Origin: Rhodospirillales bacterium
GTDB lineage: Bacteria > Pseudomonadota > Alphaproteobacteria > Reyranellales > Reyranellaceae
NCBI GenBank assembly: GCA_013205335.1
Contig: JABMNB010000056.1
Coordinates: 1-7,182 of the forward strand
Reading direction: 5' to 3'
DNA length: 7,182 bases
Part shown: positions 1 to 6,057 of the stretch, one piece after another
Layout: every line of letters begins with the position of its first letter
Position numbering within the stretch: position 1 is the stretch's first letter
The notes under the pieces: model-generated
Databases searched by the model: none
Seen by the model: only the letters and a program-made list of their open reading frames with translations
What the model was told of the DNA's origin: nothing
Position numbers and translations under genes: made by a program

Positions 1-2
1 AG

Positions 3-95
3 ATTGGACTCGGAGTTGCGCCATTGATCACCGATCTCAATGGCCTTCAGCTTCCCGTAAACAGGCCATTCAACGAGGCCAGAAGCATCTTGTGA
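3..95 (+). CDS. Possible 3' end of an upstream gene (partial)
   Basis: Frame 3 is open from the window edge to a TGA at 93-95 and reads as a plausible 30-residue protein tail ending NEARSIL, with no start inside the window. The support is weak: 30 open codons occur by chance fairly often, and third-position GC (about 19 of 30) is only that of the neighbouring left-block genes. I do not recognise a family. From 96 to the ribosome binding site of the next gene I see no convincing gene or promoter. Confidence 0.22.
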   Translation: MGLGVAPLITDLNGLQLPVNRPFNEARSIL

Positions 96-253
96 GATGG
101 TTCCAAAGTGTGGCCGGCAGGTTGCACTAGAGCGCCTGTCTGCAATCAATGGCACGCTTGGCCTATTCTACGCATCCTGCAGCACTATCCGTAGAACACG
201 AGCCGGGCCGTCACCAATTGCTCTTGAGACATTCGGCTGCGTGAACTCTTTCC

Positions 254-262
254 GGGAGGGAG
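254..262 (+). promoter_or_regulatory. Ribosome binding site fixing the start of the outer-membrane protein
   Basis: A strong purine-rich Shine-Dalgarno sequence, GGGAGGGAG, whose GGAGG core lies 8 bases before the ATG at 268. It decides the start, because the frame is also open upstream to an ATG at 97. The upstream residues do not look like protein, whereas a normal signal peptide begins right at 268. Confidence 0.75.
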
Positions 263-267
263 CTCTT

Positions 268-1152
268 ATGAACTATCTACGTGTCGCCTTGCTGCTTGTC
301 GCGGCCGTCTGCCCCACGGCTGTTGGGGCACAGGCACCATCACCGGAAACGACCAGTGTGCCTAAGTCCGGTTTCTATGTCGGTATCGGCGGGAGCGCGA
401 ATTTCGCCGACTTCGGAACCCAGTCGCTCTACAATAAGGGCATCTCCGACGTCTTTAACGGTGCCGGAGTTCAGACGTCGTCTGGCACGGCCGACGGGCC
501 GCCGATCAAGCCCAGTTTCGGCACCACTGCCGGTTTTGCCCCGGTGTTCCAGCTTGGATATTTCCGGCGATTTGGGGACAGCAATTTCCTCTGGGGCGCC
601 AAGTTCTTATACAACTACCTCGGCAACAGCTCGACACAGCAGAATCTGATCATTCCCCAGTACGGCTCTTCGAGCGCCGGCGGCAGCTCGACTTTCGGAG
701 GCCAGTCGATCACTGGCGGATACACGGTCGGCGTCTACCATCAGACGTCCTTCACGCCGTTCGTAGGCTATGCGCTTGACAGGAGTTTCTTCTATGCAGG
801 CGCTGGACCGTCATTGTCGCAGGTTAAGACCACCCTCAGCGATGTCGTTGGCTATGCCACGTTCAGTGGTGTCTACACCAACGTTTCGGGCACGCCGCAG
901 AGCTTCTCGACAACGAGTTGGACCCTCGGCGCCGCGGCCACCGTCGGAGTCACGTATTTCCTCTCGCCCTCCTGGTTCATCGACTTCAACTATGCTTTCA
1001 GCGCGCCGAATGCCCAGACGATAACGAGCATCTCTCCCTTCAACAATCCGGGCACCGGTGGCGGTAACTCCTATACGGGTACGCTGATTGGCGTTTACAC
1101 CGGAAACGTCGTCACGCACGCGATCGGAATTACGTTGAATCGAGCGTTCTGA
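268..1152 (+). CDS. Outer-membrane beta-barrel protein
   Basis: A 294-residue secreted protein, probably an outer-membrane beta-barrel. Residues 1-21 form a signal peptide: a short basic start, a Leu/Val/Ala core and a likely cut after VGA. The mature part is rich in Gly, Ser, Thr and aromatic residues. It has alternating polar and hydrophobic stretches typical of barrel strands, for example FYVGIGGSANF near the start and FIDFNYAFSA near the end. It finishes in ITLNRAF, and a C-terminal Phe is the usual signal for barrel assembly by the BAM machinery. Loops such as residues 130-150 are Gly/Ser-rich. The role is unknown: a porin-like or OmpW/Omp25-like barrel is possible, but I cannot name a family. 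It stands alone, with a strong ribosome binding site before it and a hairpin just after its stop. Class is fairly certain; function is not. Confidence 0.82.
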   Translation: MNYLRVALLLVAAVCPTAVGAQAPSPETTSVPKSGFYVGIGGSANFADFGTQSLYNKGISDVFNGAGVQTSSGTADGPPIKPSFGTTAGFAPVFQLGYFRRFGDSNFLWGAKFLYNYLGNSSTQQNLIIPQYGSSSAGGSSTFGGQSITGGYTVGVYHQTSFTPFVGYALDRSFFYAGAGPSLSQVKTTLSDVVGYATFSGVYTNVSGTPQSFSTTSWTLGAAATVGVTYFLSPSWFIDFNYAFSAPNAQTITSISPFNNPGTGGGNSYTGTLIGVYTGNVVTHAIGITLNRAF

Positions 1153-1155
1153 GCC

Positions 1156-1173
1156 GGTGGTACCCGAACCACC
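1156..1173 (+). terminator. Hairpin after the outer-membrane gene, possible weak terminator
   Basis: A perfect 6-base inverted repeat, GGTGGT and ACCACC, with a 6-base loop begins 4 bases after the stop of the beta-barrel gene. The position suits a terminator or an mRNA 3'-end stabiliser. No T-run follows (the next bases are AAACAG), so intrinsic termination is doubtful, and a short stem like this can arise by chance. Confidence 0.3.
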
Positions 1174-1281
1174 AAACAGATCGAGCGCGATATCCCGGCT
1201 CTTCGATTCAACGGCCTCCTACACCACTACCCGGGACACGACCTTTCGCAGGAAGCGCTGCCGTCGGCTACGGGCAATCGT

Positions 1282-1554
1282 GTGCACGACACGCTGGCCC
1301 GGTCGTCATCAGTCGAAAGATCGCGAATCGCGGACAGCTACCTGCGAAGCGTCGGATTTGGGGAGTGCGCTGTCGTGGGGTTCGTATTCAGAAGTTACCG
1401 TCCCGGTGACTATGCGTCATGGCGGGCCGATTGTAGGGATGGACACCGTTTCCTTGTAAACCTAACTGACGGTCCCGGCGGAAATGCAGAGATCATGAGT
1501 TGCAGTGAGGTTGAATTGCCGGGCGGAAACTGCATGGGGGAAGGGGGCTCTTGA
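1282..1554 (+). CDS. Small hypothetical protein or gene remnant
   Basis: A 90-codon frame from a GTG, with no ribosome binding site worth the name. The frame is actually open back to the stop of the preceding barrel gene, but no ATG lies in it before residue 72. The second half looks protein-like: a Trp, then Cys-Arg-Asp-Gly-His-Arg-Phe-Leu-Val, then a Gly/Asp turn, then MSCSEVELPGGNC. This spacing of cysteines around short beta strands resembles, from memory, the C-terminal part of small secreted proteins common in rhizobia (Trp-x-Val-x-Cys-x-Asp-Gly followed by a second Cys). If so, the gene has lost its normal 5' end and signal peptide and is a remnant. It could also be non-coding. The stretch 1153-1588 otherwise holds only the hairpin at 1156-1173. 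Confidence 0.33.
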   Translation: MHDTLARSSSVERSRIADSYLRSVGFGECAVVGFVFRSYRPGDYASWRADCRDGHRFLVNLTDGPGGNAEIMSCSEVELPGGNCMGEGGS

Positions 1555-1588
1555 CCGACTGGCCGCTCCAGAGGCCGAGGTGACCTGC

Positions 1589-2092
1589 ATGCCAAGAGAC
1601 ATTCTGGGTATTAGGTTTGCCTGCAACGTGGCGATCGCGACCAGCCTGATCTGGTATGCGCTGGCTTACCTTGCTGACACCAATCCGCTCTGGGCGATCG
1701 CCTCAATGGTCGCCGCCGCGGATCCGCAGGTGGACGAGGCAAGACGCATGTTCAGGAGCCGTCTCATCAACGTGCTGGTGGGAGGCATGGTCGGCTTGCT
1801 CTTCCTCATCATTGGCGGGCCCGCCGAATGGACGCTGCCCTTGGCTCTTGGTCTCACTGTTCTGCTTTCGTCCTATGTCATTCAGGTTCAGACGATGTGG
1901 CGCCAGGCGCCGATCACGGCGGCCATCGTCATCGCCTCAGGTGCATCCTCCCACTCCGTGATAAACGGCATTGAGCACGGGTTGCACAAGGTCGCCGAGG
2001 TGGTGTTCGGCTGCATTGTGGGCGTCGCCGTGAGTTGGGCAATGTCGAAGGTCTGGCCGATCCGGCAGCGTGATGGTCTGGAAGCTTCGTAG
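1589..2092 (+). CDS. FUSC-family (fusaric acid resistance-like) small membrane protein
   Basis: A 167-residue inner-membrane protein that I recognise as a short FUSC/aromatic-acid-exporter-like protein. Hydrophobic segments lie at about residues 11-29, 59-77, 83-99, 107-119 and 135-152. Family-like stretches are NPLWAIASMVAAADPQV (32-48), a cytoplasmic Arg-rich turn (51-58), and MWRQAPITAAIVIA (103-116). Full-length FUSC pumps are several times longer and carry a soluble domain, so this is a membrane half only. Short stand-alone versions of this kind are, to my knowledge, frequent in rhizobia, so it need not be a truncation. The ATG at 1589 is preferred because GAGGT lies 7 bases before it. 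An in-frame GTG at 1580 overlaps that site, and the longer frame from 1505 adds unconvincing residues. Transport of aromatic acids or other toxic anions is only a family-based guess. Confidence 0.78.
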   Translation: MPRDILGIRFACNVAIATSLIWYALAYLADTNPLWAIASMVAAADPQVDEARRMFRSRLINVLVGGMVGLLFLIIGGPAEWTLPLALGLTVLLSSYVIQVQTMWRQAPITAAIVIASGASSHSVINGIEHGLHKVAEVVFGCIVGVAVSWAMSKVWPIRQRDGLEAS

Positions 2093-2185
2093 GTGCCGTA
2101 CAGGATACCGGACAGAAGCATCCAGCCAGGAACTCGACTGGCAACACCGTCTCCGCTGTTGCAAAGAGATAAGGAATTTCTTCTC

Positions 2186-2614
2186 GTGAAACACTCCAAC
2201 GACATCTATCGAGTCCCGTCGATTGTCCTTTCCATTGTTGGCGCATACGACCTTTTGAGAGGGTTCATGCATACGTTCCTTCTGAAATGGTCTGCTGCCA
2301 ACTTTGCCAGATTTGACATGGCAACCGTTCCCGAAGATCAGGTCTTTCTTCTCGGCGTCTTTGGGATTTCCAATTTTCTAACAGGCGCCGTATTCCTACT
2401 GATCAGCCGAAGAGCAAGACACCTCTCACCCCACATCCTCATCTTCATTCCTGCAGTTTACCTTCTCGGATGGGCTGGCATCTGGTCGAATGGCATTCAC
2501 GGCCAAGCCGCCTTCAACGGTAAGTATTTCATGTTCATCTACTTTGCCGTCTGCCTGCTCACGTACGCCTACTTCCTGATCAACAGCGCGAGGCTCAACC
2601 AGACAAAGCTCTGA
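2186..2614 (+). CDS. Four-helix integral membrane protein of unknown function
   Basis: A 142-residue membrane protein that I do not recognise. Four hydrophobic segments lie at about residues 12-33, 52-73, 83-101 and 113-133. They are joined by short loops, including a basic one (SRRARH, 74-79) and a charged one after helix 1 (KWSAANFARFD). The tail after helix 4 is short and polar. The GTG start at 2186 is chosen because AAGGAA lies 9 bases upstream and the protein then starts MKHSNDIY just before helix 1. The frame is open back to 2093, but those residues are not protein-like. It follows the FUSC-like gene by 93 bases on the same strand, so the two may share a transcript. Its sampled third-position GC (19 of 30 codons, 2189-2278) is much lower than in the operon downstream. 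A small DoxX-like or similar four-helix family is possible but not shown. Confidence 0.72.
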   Translation: MKHSNDIYRVPSIVLSIVGAYDLLRGFMHTFLLKWSAANFARFDMATVPEDQVFLLGVFGISNFLTGAVFLLISRRARHLSPHILIFIPAVYLLGWAGIWSNGIHGQAAFNGKYFMFIYFAVCLLTYAYFLINSARLNQTKL

Positions 2615-2704
2615 GATGGCGTTTCCGCAGTCGTAGGGTGGGCGCGACGAAGGGAATGGAAGTCGGCCAGGCGGTGCCTTGCAAGAGTTTCCACGGGATC
2701 TCGC

Positions 2705-2710
2705 GGGAGA
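2705..2710 (+). promoter_or_regulatory. Ribosome binding site fixing the start of the Mo-hydroxylase large subunit
   Basis: GGGAGA lies 8 bases before the ATG at 2719. Two earlier in-frame starts exist, a GTG at 2638 and an ATG at 2656. The ATG at 2656 has its purine run directly abutting it, and neither gives a normal Tat leader. From 2719 the twin-arginine motif falls at residues 17-18, the usual distance. Confidence 0.6.
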
Positions 2711-2718
2711 AGATCACG

Positions 2719-5544
2719 ATGAGCGGTACCGACATCGTCACGAAGCCGCCCGGCCCGGCGATCCGGCGGCGTCGCTTCGTGTCCGGGGCGGCGGGGCTGG
2801 TGGGCATCAGCATTCTCGGACCACCCATGATCGCGAGGAGCGCCGCCGCCGCCCCCTCAGGACCCGCGTGGCCGTCTATTCCAGGCGTGGCGCAGGAGCG
2901 GATCGACGGCCGCATCAAGGTGACGGGGCAGAAGGTCTTCGCGCGCGACTTCAACGCACGCAACCTCGGCTGGGGAGCCACGCAATGGCATGCGATGTAC
3001 CTGCCGGCGCTGACCACGGCGCATGCGTTCATGGGCGTCGATCTTTCCCAGCTGCCGGCCGAGGCCCGGCCGAAGCGGGTCGTGCTCGGCAACCACCTGA
3101 AACGGAGCGTGGCGGTGCCCCGGCTGCGTAGAGCGCGCGATCTGCACATGGAGGCCGCCCACCGGGAGGCGCAGGTGCTGTCCGCCGGCGCGACGGCGGC
3201 GGCGACTGCCACCTTCGACAGGACGCTGGAGTTCGACCTGATCGTCCAGCCCGGGAACGCCCCGAACTACCTCGGACAAGGCGTCGCGCTGCTGATGTTC
3301 GGCACGATGGCCAGCTATCGCGCGGCGCGCCGGTTCATGCAGTTTCGCGACACCGAGTTCCAGACCTACGCCGGCGAGGTCGCACCATCGTCGGGCCTGG
3401 CGCAACCGTGGCCACCGCAGACCGCCTACGTGAAGTATTTCGAGGACGGCGAGTCCTTCAGCTACGCCACCGTCGATTCCGTGACCTACCGGGCCAATGT
3501 CCCCGCCTGGCGTGGCCGGATCGACGCCTACCTGGCGCGGCATCCCGAATTCATTCGACAGCCGCTTTCCGTCGACACGCAGGCGATGGACCCGATGTTC
3601 ATGGAGCCGGAGTCGGGCCTCGCCTGGTACGACGCCGCCACCTCCCGCCTTTCGCTGCTGGTGGGCACGCAATCGCCCGACGGCGACGCGGGCGATGTCG
3701 CCACGATGTACGGCGCCGCCGACTCGCCGCTCAAGGTCAAGGAGGTGGTGCTGCACGGCTGCCCGCCCGGCGGCGGATTCGGCGGACGCGACAGCTCGCC
3801 TTTCTCGCTCCTGCTCGCGCTGACGGCGGCTTTCTCCGGCGGCGCGCCGGTCAAGCTGATGCATGATCGCTGGGAACAGTTCCGCTACGGGCTGAAGCGT
3901 CCCGGCGCCCGCATCCGCGGCACGCTGGTGGCCGGCCCGGACATGAAGCTGCGCGGGATAGAGGCGACGCTGGACTTCAACGGTGGCGGCCTGCGCAACC
4001 TCTCGCCGTACGTCGCGAACCTCGCCGCGCTGTGCATCGGCGGCGCCTACGAGATCCCGACCGCCAACATCGTAGCCCAGTCGTTTCACACCCAGGACAT
4101 CACAGGCGGCTCGCAACGCGGCTTCGGCGGGCCCGAGGCGTTCCTGGCGATCGAGACGGCGCTCGACGATCTCGCGGCGGGCAAGGGATGGGACCCGATC
4201 GCGCTGCGGCGTGCCAACCTCGCGAACTCCTCCAGCCGGACGGTGGTGGGCGGACCGGTCGGCCAGGAGCTGCGGCTGGCAGAAATGCTGGACAGGGCCG
4301 AGGCTCATCCGCTGTGGGCCGATCGCGCGGCGATCAAGGTGCAGCTGGCCGCCCGCGGCGTCGCCTATGGCACCGGCATCGCAATGTCGCTGCAGGCCTA
4401 CGGTACGTCCGGCGACGGCATGGTGGCGGCGGTCATGATCGCGCCGGACGGGCGGCTGACGGTGCGCTCTGATGCCGTCGACATGGGCAACGGGTCCACC
4501 ACTACTTTCAGCGTGGTGGTGGGACCGATCCTCGGCGCCAACGCCGAGACGGTCGAGATGGGAAGCTATCGCTTGTTCGGCGAGACCGGGTTGGCGACAG
4601 ACGCGAGCCCGGGCGACTGGACGAACCCGCGCTGGACCGCGAAGGGCGTGGGATCCTCCTCGGCCTGTCTCACAGCCCTGCACCAGGTCCACACCTTGCA
4701 GCAGACGGCATCGGCGCTGATGCAGGGCAGTCTCCTGCCGGCGGCGCGGATGATGTGGGGCCGCCCGGACCTTCGGCGGGCCGATGTCGACTGGATCGAC
4801 GGCGCGCTGGCGATGCGGGCGGATCCGACGCGGCCGATTCCGCGCGCTGCCCTCGCGCGGACGATCTACCAGAAGCGATTGCCGGTGGGCGCGCTCGGCC
4901 ACGGCTTCTTCCAGGCCGACTGGGTGGCGGCCGACTATGCTGTCGAGGGCGGCGACATCCGCCTGCAGCTCGACGGCCTGTCGTTCTATATGCCCGATGA
5001 TAACGAGCCCGTCTTCATGACGCGCCGCAACACCACGGCGCCACCCGCCGCGGTTCGCCGCTACTCGCGCTATGCTTGGGCACCCTGCGTGAATGTCGTC
5101 GGCCTGACCGTCGACCGGCGCGACGGTCGCGTCCAGGTCGAGAACGTCCTGTCGGTGCTCAATGCCGGACGGGTACTCGTGCCAGAGCTGGTGTCGGGGC
5201 AATCCCAGGGCGGCGTCGCCATGGCCATCGGCTACACCCTGCTCGAGGACATGCCGGGCGGCAATACAGGGCCGGCAAACGGACGCTGGAACCTCGACCG
5301 CTATCACGTCCCGCGCTGGTCCGACGTACCCCTGCTGCCGGCCTACCGGCCGGGCGGACGGGCGCAGGAGCTGATCGTGCTGCCGGAATCGCCGCAGGAC
5401 GGCGGTGCGGCGCGCGGCATCGCCGAGGCGGTCATGTGTTCGATCGCGCCAGCTATCTCCAATGCGCTGCGCGATGCCGTCGGGCGACGCTACACTTCCC
5501 TGCCGATCACGCCGGCCAAGGTGCTCGAAGGGCTCGGATCATGA
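2719..5544 (+). CDS. Tat-exported molybdopterin-binding large subunit, xanthine dehydrogenase/aldehyde oxidase family
   Basis: A 941-residue catalytic subunit of a molybdenum hydroxylase, expected to bind the Mo-pterin cofactor and hydroxylate its substrate with water-derived oxygen. A Tat signal leads: RRRRFV at residues 16-21, a Gly/Ala/Leu core, and a likely cut near 42-45 (AAAA). Family motifs in order are FMEPESG (294-300), the cofactor loop GGGFGGR (351-357), QRGFGGPEAF (466-475), and GIAEAV near the end, whose Glu903 sits where the family's catalytic glutamate is. The ending APAISNALRDAVG...LP.TP is also typical. The Tat leader and missing FAD partner place it nearest isoquinoline 1-oxidoreductase beta (IorB), nicotinate dehydrogenase NicB and acetic-acid-bacterial aldehyde dehydrogenase large subunits. 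It lacks the C-terminal cytochrome domains of NicB; hemes are instead on a separate protein two genes down. Its stop overlaps the next start (ATGA), implying translational coupling. Substrate unknown. Residues about 100-175 match my memory of the family least well. Confidence 0.9.
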   Translation: MSGTDIVTKPPGPAIRRRRFVSGAAGLVGISILGPPMIARSAAAAPSGPAWPSIPGVAQERIDGRIKVTGQKVFARDFNARNLGWGATQWHAMYLPALTTAHAFMGVDLSQLPAEARPKRVVLGNHLKRSVAVPRLRRARDLHMEAAHREAQVLSAGATAAATATFDRTLEFDLIVQPGNAPNYLGQGVALLMFGTMASYRAARRFMQFRDTEFQTYAGEVAPSSGLAQPWPPQTAYVKYFEDGESFSYATVDSVTYRANVPAWRGRIDAYLARHPEFIRQPLSVDTQAMDPMFMEPESGLAWYDAATSRLSLLVGTQSPDGDAGDVATMYGAADSPLKVKEVVLHGCPPGGGFGGRDSSPFSLLLALTAAFSGGAPVKLMHDRWEQFRYGLKRPGARIRGTLVAGPDMKLRGIEATLDFNGGGLRNLSPYVANLAALCIGGAYEIPTANIVAQSFHTQDITGGSQRGFGGPEAFLAIETALDDLAAGKGWDPIALRRANLANSSSRTVVGGPVGQELRLAEMLDRAEAHPLWADRAAIKVQLAARGVAYGTGIAMSLQAYGTSGDGMVAAVMIAPDGRLTVRSDAVDMGNGSTTTFSVVVGPILGANAETVEMGSYRLFGETGLATDASPGDWTNPRWTAKGVGSSSACLTALHQVHTLQQTASALMQGSLLPAARMMWGRPDLRRADVDWIDGALAMRADPTRPIPRAALARTIYQKRLPVGALGHGFFQADWVAADYAVEGGDIRLQLDGLSFYMPDDNEPVFMTRRNTTAPPAAVRRYSRYAWAPCVNVVGLTVDRRDGRVQVENVLSVLNAGRVLVPELVSGQSQGGVAMAIGYTLLEDMPGGNTGPANGRWNLDRYHVPRWSDVPLLPAYRPGGRAQELIVLPESPQDGGAARGIAEAVMCSIAPAISNALRDAVGRRYTSLPITPAKVLEGLGS

Positions 5545-6053
5545 CTCTCCGCTTCACCGTCAACGGCGTCGCTCACCAGGTCGACCCGGCGCGCGGCGAC
5601 GAGCGCCTGATCGATTTCCTGCACGACGATCTCGACCTGACTGGAACGAAGTTCTGCTGCGGCATTGGCGTCTGCCGCGCCTGCACCGTGTCGACCCTTC
5701 GACCGCCCAACGACGCGGCTGTTCCAGTCGTCAGCTGCTCGACGCCGCTGGCAATGGTCGACGGACTGCAGATCACCACCATCGAGGGCGTCGCGCCGCC
5801 CGGCGACCTGCTGCCGATCCAGCAGGCCTTCCTGCGCACCTTCTCTTTCCAGTGCGGCTACTGTACGCCCGGGTTCGTGATGGCAGCCCAAATTTTCCTC
5901 GACAGTCTTGCGCGCGCCCGCGCCCTGCCAGCCGATCTCGACAAGGCCATCGAGGCGGCGATCGGTCCGCACATCTGCCGCTGCAGCGGCTATGCACGCT
6001 ACTACGCTGCGCTTCGCGATACCGCCGAAGCCCTGTTTGCGAAGAAGGGCTGA
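5541..6053 (+). CDS. [2Fe-2S] small subunit of the molybdenum hydroxylase
   Basis: A 170-residue electron-transfer subunit carrying two [2Fe-2S] clusters, which takes electrons from the Mo site of the large subunit. The N-terminal plant-ferredoxin-like domain (about 1-75) has LTGTKF then Cys40, Cys45, Cys48 and Cys66 as cluster ligands. The helical C-terminal domain has QCGYCTPGFVM (Cys105, Cys108) and ICRCSGYARYY (Cys146, Cys148). Gln104 matches the conserved Gln next to the pterin in this family. Length is normal. It has no signal peptide, so it should be folded and carried across the membrane with the Tat-bearing large subunit, as known for related enzymes. The start overlaps the large-subunit stop by 4 bases, with GAAGGG 8 bases upstream. 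Odd points: an extra cysteine (Cys39) replaces the usual Gly before the first ligand, and Arg46 replaces the Gly in the common CGAC. Class is certain; substrate is not. Confidence 0.93.
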   Translation: MTLRFTVNGVAHQVDPARGDERLIDFLHDDLDLTGTKFCCGIGVCRACTVSTLRPPNDAAVPVVSCSTPLAMVDGLQITTIEGVAPPGDLLPIQQAFLRTFSFQCGYCTPGFVMAAQIFLDSLARARALPADLDKAIEAAIGPHICRCSGYARYYAALRDTAEALFAKKG

Positions 6054-6057
6054 GCCG

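Noticed and set aside
122..150. TTGCAC with an AT-richer hexamer 17 bases later as a sigma-70 promoter for the barrel gene
   Set aside because: The -10 part matches poorly and such loose pairs are common; I could not support it over background.
97..267. N-terminal extension of the beta-barrel protein from an ATG at 97
   Set aside because: It would bury the signal peptide behind 57 non-protein-like residues and has no good ribosome binding site; the ATG at 268 has a strong one.
1150..1152. Stop-codon readthrough joining the barrel protein to the following open frame
   Set aside because: The barrel protein already ends in the expected C-terminal Phe and a hairpin follows, so the stop is the natural end.
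2125..2142. GCCAG and CTGGC inverted repeat between the FUSC-like and four-helix genes
   Set aside because: Only a 5-base stem with an 8-base loop and no T-run; expected by chance in this length.
2857..5307. An 816-codon open frame on the minus strand, antisense to the Mo-hydroxylase large subunit
   Set aside because: High GC with strong third-position bias keeps antisense frames open. The predicted protein is rich in Arg, His, Ala and Gly with no motif, while the + strand carries all family motifs.
5076..5540. Upstream extension of the [2Fe-2S] subunit frame
   Set aside because: The extra residues are an Arg-rich shadow of the large subunit; the family N-terminus begins exactly at 5541.
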